This document shows positions 1 to 6,932 of a DNA stretch of 18,097 nucleotides, piece by piece; position 1 is the stretch's first letter; each line of letters begins with the position of its first letter. The translations under genes were made by a program, and so were the position numbers. The DNA lies in the NCBI GenBank assembly GCA_021814355.1, contig JAKAIJ010000023.1:1-18097 (forward strand), in the 5' to 3' direction. The notes under the pieces were generated by a model. The model saw only the letters and a program-made list of their open reading frames with translations, was not told where the DNA came from and searched no databases. This DNA is from Acidobacteriota bacterium. GTDB taxonomy: Bacteria > Acidobacteriota > UBA4820 > DSQY01.

Positions 1-90
1 AGCCCACAGCCTGCCTTCGGTCGGCCGCCTCGCCCTGCTCGCCCGGCGCAGAGCGCGCGGCCCCGTGGCCATTCGCGGAGAGGCCCCCTC

Positions 91-231
91 GGTTGCCGCG
101 GCACGGCCCCGTCTGCTATGTTGTTGCTCCTAGACGATGTGCAAGGACATCGCCGGTGTCGCGCCGCCTTGCATCCGGAGCCGTGGCGCTGGCAACGCGG
201 CCTACGGGAGTTTTTCAGCAGCCTGCTAGCA
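91..231. repeat. Imperfect palindromic intergenic element, copy 1
   Basis: This stretch upstream of der folds on itself. A perfect hairpin CGATGT (135-140) / ACATCG (147-152) sits at the centre. Flanking arms pair around it: GCTCC near 126 with GGAGC near 178, and GTTGCCGCGGCACGGC near 93 with an almost complementary stretch near 180-196. The right end (about 200-231) carries GGCCTACGGGAGTTTT followed by CAGCAGCCTGCTAG, which recurs with few changes at 2680-2710. The distal left arm (about 57-90) is degenerate or diverged. The shape fits a REP/BIME-like mobile palindrome, but no cognate transposase is present. Bases 1-90 hold nothing else recognisable. Confidence 0.5.
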
Positions 232-237
232 TGGGCC

Positions 238-245
238 GGGAGGAG
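238..245 (+). promoter_or_regulatory. Ribosome binding site deciding the der start
   Basis: GGGAGGAG lies seven bases before the GTG at 253. Der homologues normally begin only a few residues before the first P-loop, so this site supports GTG 253. The frame is open back to an ATG at 118, but that longer start runs through the palindromic element. Confidence 0.7.
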
Positions 246-252
246 CCCCGCC

Positions 253-1569
253 GTGCTCTCCGTCGTCATCGTGGGCCGCCCCAACGTGGGCAAGTCCACC
301 CTCTTCAACCGCATCGTGGGCCGTCGGAAGGCGCTGGTGCACGACCAGCCTGGAGTGACCCGCGACCGCCTCGTGGAGGACGTCGTCCACGAGGGGCGGC
401 GGTTCCGGCTCGTGGACACGGGCGGCATCCTCGGCGGCTCCCGGGACCCCATCCACGACCTCGTGGGCGAGCAGGTGGACGTGGCCATCGAGGAGGGAGA
501 CCGCATCCTCTTCCTCGTGGACGGCGCCGAGGGGCTCCTCCCGGTGGAGCACGACCTCGCCGCCCGGCTCCGAAAGGCCGGCAAGGAGGTGACCCTCGTG
601 GTCAACAAGGTGGACGCCCCCTCCCACGCCTTCCGCGAGACCGAGTTCCACGCTCTGGGCATCCCGCGGGTCTTCCCCGTCTCGGCGGAGCACGGGCTGG
701 GCGTCCAGGAGCTGCTGGACCACCTGCTGCGGGACGTGGCCCCCTCCCCGCCCGAGCCGGAGGGGCCGGAGGCCGAGCCGGGGGGACCCGTCCGGGTCGC
801 CATCGTGGGCAGGCCCAACGTGGGGAAATCCTCCCTGCTCAACCGCCTCCTCGGAAAGGAGCGGGCGCTCGTCTCGCCGCTGGCGGGCACCACGCGGGAC
901 CCCGTGGACGCCCCGCTACGCGCCGCCGGCCGGGAGCTCCTGCTCGTGGACACCGCGGGGATCCGCCGCAAGAGCAAGACCGAGCGCGGCGCCGAGCTGC
1001 TCTCGGTCCTGTTGGCGCGCCGGGCCCTCGAAAACTGCCACGTCGCCCTCGTGGTGCTGGACGCCGCCGAGCCACCCGCCCATCAGGACGCCCACATCGC
1101 GGGGCTCGTGGAGGAGGCGCGGCGCGCGGCGGTGGTGGTCCTGAACAAGTGGGACCTGGTGAAGGGCGAGAAGGCCGCCCTGGAGGCGGAGGCGCTGGCG
1201 AAGGAGCGTTTCGCCTTCTGCGACTACGCCCCGCTCGTCCGCGTGTCGGCCCGGAGCGGGCGCGGCGTCGAGAAGCTGCTCCCGCTCGTCCTCTCGGTCT
1301 ACGACAACTACGCCCGCGCCATCTCGACGTCGGCCCTCAACAAGGCGCTCCAGGAGGCGGTGCGCCGCGTCTCTCCGCCCGCCGTCCGCGGGAGGGAGTT
1401 CAAGGTGCGCTACGCCACCCAGACCGGCACCGCTCCACCGGTCTTGACGCTCTTCACCAACTCCCCCGTCCCGCCGCCCCAGGCCTACGCCCGCTACCTG
1501 AAGAACCGCCTGCGGGAGTCCTTCCGCCTCGAAGGCTCTCCCCTCATCGTCAAGTTCCGAAAGGAGTAG
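253..1569 (+). CDS. der: Ribosome biogenesis GTPase Der (EngA)
   Basis: Double-GTPase needed for late assembly of the 50S ribosomal subunit; cytoplasmic and ribosome-associated. Two G domains stand in tandem. The first has GRPNVGKS at about residues 8-15 and NKVD at 118-121. The second has GRPNVGKS at 186-193, a DTAGIRRKSK switch II region and NKWD at 298-301. A C-terminal KH-like domain follows, ending in IVKFRKE. Length (438 aa) is normal for the family. The GTG at 253 is chosen because it has a GGGAGGAG site and places the P-loop at the usual distance; an upstream in-frame ATG at 118 would add 45 residues unlike any Der. The gene stands alone after a palindromic repeat. The next gene, a desaturase homologue, starts about 70 bases downstream and is functionally unrelated. 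Identification is secure; only the exact start is inferred. Confidence 0.97.
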   Translation: MLSVVIVGRPNVGKSTLFNRIVGRRKALVHDQPGVTRDRLVEDVVHEGRRFRLVDTGGILGGSRDPIHDLVGEQVDVAIEEGDRILFLVDGAEGLLPVEHDLAARLRKAGKEVTLVVNKVDAPSHAFRETEFHALGIPRVFPVSAEHGLGVQELLDHLLRDVAPSPPEPEGPEAEPGGPVRVAIVGRPNVGKSSLLNRLLGKERALVSPLAGTTRDPVDAPLRAAGRELLLVDTAGIRRKSKTERGAELLSVLLARRALENCHVALVVLDAAEPPAHQDAHIAGLVEEARRAAVVVLNKWDLVKGEKAALEAEALAKERFAFCDYAPLVRVSARSGRGVEKLLPLVLSVYDNYARAISTSALNKALQEAVRRVSPPAVRGREFKVRYATQTGTAPPVLTLFTNSPVPPPQAYARYLKNRLRESFRLEGSPLIVKFRKE

Positions 1570-1637
1570 CGCCACCGCGGGACTAGGCCCGGGCGGGAAA
1601 ACGGGAATCCAGAGGGACCGCGGCGGGTTGAGGAGGT

Positions 1638-2657
1638 GTGCGCGAGACGGCCGGGATCGCCCCGGAGGGCAGCGAAAGCCCCGGCGACAACCAGACTCCC
1701 CCTTCCGCAGCCCGCCACTGGGCGGCCCACACGGGAGAGTTGCGCCGCGCGCTGGCGGAGTCGGTGCCCGCCGAACGGCTCCGGCAGCTCCACCGCCTGC
1801 GTCCCGCCCTCCACTTCGCGATTGCATCGCTCCTCGCCCTTCAAGCCGGCCTTTTGGGATGGGCCCTGGCCTTCGTGGAGAATCCGCTTTTCTGGCTCCC
1901 GCTCTCCTTCCTGCTCGGGCTCACGCTCTTTGACTTCACGGTGCTGCTCCACGAGGTGGTGCACCGCCTGGTCGCGGCGGGACGACGGGAGCGGACCCAC
2001 GCCGCGCTTGGCTGGCTCTACGCGCTTCCCAGCGGGATCTCGCAGAGCCAGTTCACCCGCTGGCACCTGGACCACCACGCTGAACTGGGCACCGAGGAGG
2101 CCGACCCCAAACGCCACTGGCTCTCCCCGAAGCGCAACGCCCGTTGGTTCAAGCTGCTCTACTTCACCCCCGCCCTCATCCCCATCTACTTCCGGGCCGC
2201 CGCCCGGGAGGCCGCGCGCTACGAGCCTCCGCTCAGGGCCCGCATCCGCCGGGAGCGGCTCGCGGCGGTGGCCCTCCACGCCCTCGCCGCGGCGGGGCTC
2301 TGGTGGGGCTTGGGCGGGTACGCCGCCCTGCGGATCTACTTCGTCCCCTACCTGCTGGGGTTTCCCGCCGCCTTCGCCCTCAACCGCCTCGGCCAGCACT
2401 ACGACGTGGAGGCCTCGGACCCGGCCCGCTGGGGCACCCGGATGCGCCGCTCGCTCTTCTGGGACTGGGCCTTCCTCTTCTCTGCCTACCACCTCGAGCA
2501 CCACTACTTCCCCGGCGTCCCGCTCTACAACCTGCGCCGGCTCAACCGGGCCCTCGAGCCCTTCTTCGAGGCCCGCGGCGTCCCCGCGCGCTCCTACGGC
2601 TGGCTCCTCTGGCAGTGGCTGGGACGCAACCGCGCACCCCACACGCGCTGGGCCTAG
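1638..2657 (+). CDS. Membrane fatty acid desaturase-like di-iron protein
   Basis: Predicted integral-membrane di-iron oxygenase of the fatty-acid desaturase/hydroxylase superfamily, probably acting on lipid acyl chains. The histidine clusters are intact: HEVVH at residues 105-109, HLDHH at 143-147, an extra His in GQHYD at 254 and HLEHH at 285-289. Hydrophobic spans lie near 58-80, 84-104, 174-186 and 208-245. The substrate cannot be told from sequence; sphingolipid, carotenoid or alkane oxygenases share the same boxes. The start is uncertain. GTG 1638 is the most upstream in-frame start, but an AGGAGG at 1631-1636 lies only one base before it, too close for normal spacing, and no better ATG/GTG occurs before residue 43. 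The stop TAG is also the first base triplet of the palindromic element at 2655-2710. No partner gene for lipid synthesis is adjacent. Confidence 0.85.
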   Translation: MRETAGIAPEGSESPGDNQTPPSAARHWAAHTGELRRALAESVPAERLRQLHRLRPALHFAIASLLALQAGLLGWALAFVENPLFWLPLSFLLGLTLFDFTVLLHEVVHRLVAAGRRERTHAALGWLYALPSGISQSQFTRWHLDHHAELGTEEADPKRHWLSPKRNARWFKLLYFTPALIPIYFRAAAREAARYEPPLRARIRRERLAAVALHALAAAGLWWGLGGYAALRIYFVPYLLGFPAAFALNRLGQHYDVEASDPARWGTRMRRSLFWDWAFLFSAYHLEHHYFPGVPLYNLRRLNRALEPFFEARGVPARSYGWLLWQWLGRNRAPHTRWA

Positions 2658-2710
2658 CAGGCGGCTGAGAAACTCGCGTGGGCCTACGGGAGTTTTCACC
2701 AGCCCGCTAA
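2655..2710. repeat. Palindromic intergenic element, copy 2
   Basis: A 56-base imperfect inverted repeat centred on GGGCC near 2682. The left arm starts TAGCAGGCGGCTGAGAAAC and the right arm ends GTTTTCACCAGCCCGCTAA, read inward to outward. The right half matches 200-231 almost base for base (shared GGCCTACGGGAGTTTT). The left half matches the reverse complement of the same segment, so this copy is complete and compact. It begins inside the stop codon of the desaturase gene and could act as a transcription terminator or mRNA-stabilising hairpin. The remaining 74 bases to the next start show nothing else. Confidence 0.7.
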
Positions 2711-2784
2711 CGCCCCGCCCTTGACGCGCTTCCCCCGGAGGCGGTACACGAGAGCGGCGGCGTGGGCGCCGCGCCGGGGGGAAC

Positions 2785-4503
2785 ATGCCCGTCGTCTTCA
2801 AACCAAGCTTCGGGAGCGCCGCCGCCTCCGGGACCGCGGGCTGCGCGGGGCGTCTCGTCGCCACCCTCTTCTTCTCCGTGTTCCTCGGCATGGGTCTCCT
2901 TTTCCTGGTCCTGATCGCGCAGGCCACCTGGCGGAGCCTCGGGACCTGGCGGTGGGACCGCACCCCCTGCACCATCCAGGAGAGCGCCCCCGAGCCGGGC
3001 CGCGACGGCTCCTACCACCTGCGCCTCCGCTACGCCTACTCGGCGAAGGGGCGCGAATACACGGGGACGCGCCTCCGCCTGGATCCGCCGAACTGGTCCG
3101 ACGCCGGCGACGCGGAGCGCCGGGCCCGCCGGTACGCGGCGGGCAGCCGGACCGAGTGCTTCGTGGACCCGGCCTCTCCCGGCGAGGCGGTCCTGGAGCG
3201 ATCCGCCCCCTGGTTCGCGCTCTTCCTCCTGCTCCCTCTGGTCTTCGTCGCGGTCGGCGCCGGCGGCATCTACGGGGTATGGAAGGGCGGAGGGTCCGGA
3301 TTCCCCCCTGGGGCGGGGGTCACAAAGCCCCTCTCGAGGAAGGGGGCAGGGCGCGCCGGGTGGCACCGCGCCGGCTTGGTTCTCTTCGGCGGGGTTTTCT
3401 TCGTCGTGGGCCTCGTGGTCACCTGGTTCCTGCTCGTGCGCCCCGTGGAGAAGCTCCTGGAGGCCCGCGGTTGGCGAGAGACGCCCTGCGAGGTGGTCTC
3501 CAGCCGGGTCCAGAGCCACCCCGGGGACGACGGCACGACCTACAGCGTCGCCATCGTCTACCGCTACGAGGTGGACGGGGTGGAGCACACGGGAAACCGC
3601 TACGATTTCCTGGGCGGCTCCTCCAGCGGCTACGACGGCAAGGCCGAGGTGGTGGACAGGTACCCCGCGGGACGAAGGACCGTCTGCTTCGTGAACCCGG
3701 AGGACCCGACGGACTCCGTGCTCGAGCGAGGCTGGCGGGCACGCTACCTCCTCGGCCTGTTCCCGCTGCTCTTCGTGGCCGCCGGGCTGGGGATCATGGT
3801 CTGGGGCGGGGGACAAAGGCCCCCTTTGCCCGGGACGCGCCCCGTGGCCGGAGCGGAAGAGGCGGCCGCGTCCCCCTCCGTTGGCCCCGCCGAACTCAAG
3901 ACCAAGGCCTCGCCCCTGGCGAAGTTCCTCGGCGCCGTCGCCATCGCCGCCTTCTGGAACGGCATCGTCTCGATCTTCGTCTGGCAGGTGGCGCAGGGGT
4001 TTCAGAGGGGCCGCCCGGAGTGGTTCCCGACTCTCTTCCTGGCGCCCTTCGTCCTGGTGGGGCTCTTCTTCGTCGGCCTCGTCGGCTACCAGTTCCTCGC
4101 CCTCTTCAACCCGCGGCTCCACCTGACGCTCGACGGCCGGGCCGTGCGACTGGGCGAGTCGCTGGAGCTCGAGTGGCGCTTCAGCGGGAGCGCTTCGCGC
4201 ATCGCCCGCCTGACGGTGGCGCTGGAGGGGCGCGAGGAGGCCACCTACACCCGGGGCACCCGCACCTCCACGGACAAGAGGGTCTTCCTGAAGATCCCCG
4301 TGGCCGAGTGCTTCGCCGCGCCCGAGATCGTCCAGGGGCGGCGCCGCGTGACCCTCCCGGCGGGCACCATGCACTCCTTCGCCTCGGCCCACAACAAGGT
4401 GGTCTGGGCATTGAAGGTCCACGGCGACATTCCACGCTGGCCCGACGTGGATGAGGAGTTCGAGGTGACCGTCCTCCCCCTGCGTCCGGAGGTGTGCCCG
4501 TGA
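2785..4503 (+). CDS. Membrane protein with two DUF3592-like repeats and a predicted arrestin-like tail
   Basis: Function unknown; predicted inner-membrane protein of 572 aa. About six transmembrane helices are visible (roughly 24-46, 143-166, 197-217, 319-341, 378-402, 414-440). Two homologous soluble repeats sit between them, about residues 54-139 and 225-316. Each runs from a C-x-V/I-x-x-S strand through an R-Y-x-Y...G-x-E-x-T-G-x-R segment to a Y-x-A-G-x-R-x-x-C-F-V-(D/N)-P turn and an L-E-R exit, which is the DUF3592 pattern. The tail from about 444 is beta-rich, with W-A-L-K-V and E-F-E-V-T-V strands as in the small downstream protein. ATG 2785 follows a GGGGGGA site. The gene overlaps its successor by GTGA, so the two are probably made together. 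The domain calls are pattern-based. Confidence 0.8.
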   Translation: MPVVFKPSFGSAAASGTAGCAGRLVATLFFSVFLGMGLLFLVLIAQATWRSLGTWRWDRTPCTIQESAPEPGRDGSYHLRLRYAYSAKGREYTGTRLRLDPPNWSDAGDAERRARRYAAGSRTECFVDPASPGEAVLERSAPWFALFLLLPLVFVAVGAGGIYGVWKGGGSGFPPGAGVTKPLSRKGAGRAGWHRAGLVLFGGVFFVVGLVVTWFLLVRPVEKLLEARGWRETPCEVVSSRVQSHPGDDGTTYSVAIVYRYEVDGVEHTGNRYDFLGGSSSGYDGKAEVVDRYPAGRRTVCFVNPEDPTDSVLERGWRARYLLGLFPLLFVAAGLGIMVWGGGQRPPLPGTRPVAGAEEAAASPSVGPAELKTKASPLAKFLGAVAIAAFWNGIVSIFVWQVAQGFQRGRPEWFPTLFLAPFVLVGLFFVGLVGYQFLALFNPRLHLTLDGRAVRLGESLELEWRFSGSASRIARLTVALEGREEATYTRGTRTSTDKRVFLKIPVAECFAAPEIVQGRRRVTLPAGTMHSFASAHNKVVWALKVHGDIPRWPDVDEEFEVTVLPLRPEVCP

Positions 4504-4868
4504 GCTGGATCTCGGTGGATCTCAAGGAGGGCGATGCGTTCCGGCCGGGCCAGGTGCTCGAGGGCTCGGCCTCCTGGCAGTTGGACGCCCCCCCTCGCGC
4601 CGTCGAGATCCGCCTCTTCTGGTTCACCTCGGGCAAGGGAACCCAGGACGTGGCCGTCGTGGACGCCTTGCGGTTTGAAACGCCCTCCCAGAACGAGCGC
4701 CAGGAGTTCCGCTTCCCTCTTCCCGAGTCCCCCTACAGCTTCTCGGGGCCCTTGATCACCCTCACCTGGGCGGTGGAGGCCGTGGCGGAGCCCTCGGGCG
4801 AGGCCGGCCGGAGGGAGTTCACCCTCTCCCCCGCTGGCCGCGAGGTGGCGCTGGGCCCCGAGGGCTGA
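4500..4868 (+). CDS. Small beta-rich protein, possibly arrestin-like
   Basis: Unknown function; 122 aa, no signal peptide or membrane helix, so probably cytosolic. It is a run of beta strands. Its end (YSFSG...LTWAVEAVAEPSG...REFTLSP) resembles the end of the preceding protein (HSFAS...VVWALKVHGDIP...EFEVTVLP), suggesting that one arose from the other or that both share an arrestin-type sandwich. The start is taken as GTG 4500: it overlaps the upstream TGA as GTGA and lies seven bases after GGAGG (4488-4492). A GTG at 4494 would be too close to that site. The tight overlap implies translational coupling and a common complex or task with the DUF3592 protein. Confidence 0.75.
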   Translation: MSWISVDLKEGDAFRPGQVLEGSASWQLDAPPRAVEIRLFWFTSGKGTQDVAVVDALRFETPSQNERQEFRFPLPESPYSFSGPLITLTWAVEAVAEPSGEAGRREFTLSPAGREVALGPEG

Positions 4869-4872
4869 GCCC

Positions 4873-5442
4873 GTGCGCGCCCGCGACAACCCCTTCGCCA
4901 GCCACCGTCTGCACGCCATGGCCTACCGCCCCCGCGGCGCCACGTGGGACGCCCTCCTCGCCCGGCTGGAGACCCTGGGCCGGCGCGCCGCCGTCGTCGG
5001 ACCGGAGGGGTCGGGCAAGACCACCTTCCTGGAGCAGCTCGCGCCCCGGCTGCGGGAGCGCGGCTTCTCGGCGCACCTGCTGCGCGTGGGGCCGGACCAC
5101 CCCCCTCTCGCGGCGGATGGGCTCGCGGCCCTTGCGGCGGGCCTGGGCGCGGGGGACTTCGTCCTGCTGGACGGCGCCGAGCGGCTCGGCGTCCTCGCGT
5201 GGCGCCGGTTCGAGCGCGCGACCCGCGGAGCCGGCGGGCTCGTCCTCGCCGCCCACGCGCCGGGCCGGTTGCCGACGCTCCTGGAAACCGCCACCGACCC
5301 GGGCCTCCTCTGGGAGCTGGTGGAGGAGTTGACGGGATGGCCCCCGGCGAGGCGCGCGGAGTGCGACGCCCTCTTCGCGCTCCACCGCGGGGATCTCCGG
5401 AAGGTCTTCCGCGCCCTGTACGACCGCTGCGCGCAGGCGTGA
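4873..5442 (+). CDS. Small P-loop ATPase of unknown role
   Basis: 189-aa nucleotide-binding protein of no recognised family. A Walker A motif, GPEGSGKTT, lies at residues 43-51 and a Walker B strand, FVLLDGAER, at 96-104. A following strand, LVLAAHAP, sits where sensor-type residues occur in AAA+ and STAND ATPases. The C-terminal third is helical and ends with a small basic segment, DLRKVFRALYDR. There is no membrane helix or DNA-binding motif. It starts with GTG four bases after the previous stop, so it belongs to the same transcription unit as the DUF3592 and arrestin-like genes and may provide the energy step for that trio. The pseudouridine synthase begins 12 bases after its stop. Function is not inferred further. 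Confidence 0.7.
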   Translation: MRARDNPFASHRLHAMAYRPRGATWDALLARLETLGRRAAVVGPEGSGKTTFLEQLAPRLRERGFSAHLLRVGPDHPPLAADGLAALAAGLGAGDFVLLDGAERLGVLAWRRFERATRGAGGLVLAAHAPGRLPTLLETATDPGLLWELVEELTGWPPARRAECDALFALHRGDLRKVFRALYDRCAQA

Positions 5443-5454
5443 TACCCTCGCCCC

Positions 5455-6177
5455 ATGAAAGCCGCCGTCCTCTACCGGGGGAGGGACCTGCTCGCCGTGG
5501 ACAAGCCCGCCGGGCTCAGCCTCGCCGCCTCGCCGCGGGACGAATCGGGCGCCGTGGAGCGGCTCCTTTCCGCCCTCCCCGCCGAGGACCGCCCCTCCCC
5601 GCGCGAAGCGTGGCGCCTGCTCCACCGGCTCGACGTAGGAACCTCGGGCGTGGTTCTTCTGGCCGCCGGCGCCTCCGCGCACCGCGCGTGGTCGGCTCTG
5701 CTCGCGGCGGGCCGCGCCCGAAAGAGCTACCTCGCCCTCGCGTGGGGTTCGCTCCACCCGCCCCGGGGCGTCTTCGACGCGCCGCTGGGCCCCGACCGGG
5801 AGGACCGGCGCAAGATGGCCGTGACCCCCTCGGGCAAGCGGGCGCGGACGCTCTACCAGGTCCTGGACTCCTGCGCCGTTGCCTCCCTCGTGCGTCTCGG
5901 GCTGGAGACGGGCCGTACCCACCAGATCCGCGTCCACCTGGCCCACGCCGGCCACTCTCTCCTCGGGGACGACCTCTACGGGCGTCTTCGAGACCTACCC
6001 CCGGGGCTTTCCGCGCGAGACCGGGAAAGGCTCCAGCCGGGCCATCCCCTGCTCCACGCCTGGCGCATCGCCTTCGACGAGACGCCCGCGGGGGCGCCCC
6101 TGGAGATCGTGGCGCCGCCCCCCGCGGACTTCCTCAAGGTGGCCGCCCGGCTCGGGCTCGCCGTCCCGAACGCATAA
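5455..6177 (+). CDS. RluA-family RNA pseudouridine synthase
   Basis: Converts specific uridines in rRNA or tRNA to pseudouridine. The catalytic motif HRLDVGTSG is at residues 57-65 with Asp60 as the nucleophile. The N-terminal strand LAVDKPAGL (13-21) and the C-terminal GRTHQIRVHLAHAGH (153-167) are family hallmarks. At 240 aa with no N-terminal S4 domain it is a minimal member, closer in layout to TruC/RluA-type enzymes than to RluC or RluD, so the target RNA cannot be named. The start ATG is 12 bases after the ATPase gene, and it may be cotranscribed with that cluster. It converges with the methyltransferase gene, whose stop lies 33 bases away. That gap holds only a weak GGAGC...GCTCC inverted repeat as a possible shared terminator. 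Confidence 0.92.
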   Translation: MKAAVLYRGRDLLAVDKPAGLSLAASPRDESGAVERLLSALPAEDRPSPREAWRLLHRLDVGTSGVVLLAAGASAHRAWSALLAAGRARKSYLALAWGSLHPPRGVFDAPLGPDREDRRKMAVTPSGKRARTLYQVLDSCAVASLVRLGLETGRTHQIRVHLAHAGHSLLGDDLYGRLRDLPPGLSARDRERLQPGHPLLHAWRIAFDETPAGAPLEIVAPPPADFLKVAARLGLAVPNA

Positions 6178-6210
6178 TTCCGGGGAGCGCCCACGGCTTG
6201 GCTCCTGCGC

Positions 6211-6909
6211 TCAGCGCTTCCAGGCCGCCCCGTACGTGACCGGGAGCAGGACCCGGCGGCGGCCGGCGGCGGCGCGTTCCGCCTCCGCGATGGTCCGGGC
6301 CCGTGCCTCGTCCAGCAACCCCGCCTCGCGCAGAGAGTCAAGCTCGTGAAGCGTCTCCTCGAGGTTGCCCACGGGGACCCAGTCGCGCTCGGTCACCCGC
6401 AGGTCCGTCCGGAACCCCGCGGTTTCGAGCCAGCGCCCCGCCTCGGCTCCCGCGGCGGGATGCCCGCCGCGGCGGCGCACGGCCTCTTGGAGCACGGCCC
6501 CGAGGCCCGTGTCGGGCTCGTCCCGGCGCGCGCGCAGGTCCGGCTCCGCCAGGAGAAGGACCACGCCGTCCGGGGCCAGGACGCGGCGGAGTTCCGCGAG
6601 GGCCTCCGAGGGTCGCTCGATCCAGAGCAGGGCGAAGTGCAGCGCCACGGCGTCGAACGCGCCCGCGGCGAAGGGAAGCGCGTGGGCGTCGGCCTGCGCG
6701 AAGGTCACGCCCGCGGGGCGGGCCTCCGGCGGGTGCAGGTCCACGCCCCAGACCCTCCGGCCCGTCCGCGCGGCGATCTCCGCGGCGACGGAGCCCTCCC
6801 CACATCCCACCTCGAGGGCACGGCGGCGGCGCGACAGCTCCGCCCTGCGGTAGACGGCGTACCGCAGGCTCCGCGTCCTTGCGAACTGGAACGGCGAGGT
6901 GGGCCGCAG
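6211..6909 (-). CDS. Class I SAM-dependent methyltransferase (probable CTG start)
   Basis: Methyltransferase of the UbiE/Methyltransf_11 type; acceptor unknown. Motif I is ALEVGCGEG (residues 31-39), the acidic ribose-binding residue is Asp57 in VWGVDLHP, then DAHALPF with FDAVALHFAL and the LRRVLAPDGVVLLL strand. No ATG, GTG or TTG exists in this frame between the end of the phosphatase gene and motif I. The first GTG lies inside motif I itself and would destroy the fold. A CTG at 6909-6907 preceded by GGAGG with a five-base gap is therefore the best start, giving 232 aa. The stop of the phosphatase gene is 23 bases upstream, so cotranscription and coupling are likely. A sequencing error in the start codon is the main alternative. 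Confidence 0.8.
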   Translation of the reverse strand: MRPTSPFQFARTRSLRYAVYRRAELSRRRRALEVGCGEGSVAAEIAARTGRRVWGVDLHPPEARPAGVTFAQADAHALPFAAGAFDAVALHFALLWIERPSEALAELRRVLAPDGVVLLLAEPDLRARRDEPDTGLGAVLQEAVRRRGGHPAAGAEAGRWLETAGFRTDLRVTERDWVPVGNLEETLHELDSLREAGLLDEARARTIAEAERAAAGRRRVLLPVTYGAAWKR

Positions 6910-6914
6910 GGGCG

Positions 6915-6919
6915 CCTCC
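6915..6919 (-). promoter_or_regulatory. Ribosome binding site for the methyltransferase
   Basis: GGAGG on the minus strand, five bases before the CTG at 6909-6907. It lies just after the phosphatase stop codon (6933-6935) and is the only reasonable site supporting a start for the methyltransferase frame. Confidence 0.5.
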
Positions 6920-6932
6920 GAGGAAGGGCGCG

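Noticed and set aside
93..1586. A 497-codon plus-strand frame overlapping der
   Set aside because: It is a shifted shadow of der, Arg/Pro/Gly-rich and without motifs, while the der frame shows both GTPase domains.
6178..6210. A bidirectional terminator between the converging pseudouridine synthase and methyltransferase genes
   Set aside because: Only a five-base GGAGC/GCTCC stem with a long loop and no T-run is present; too weak to annotate.
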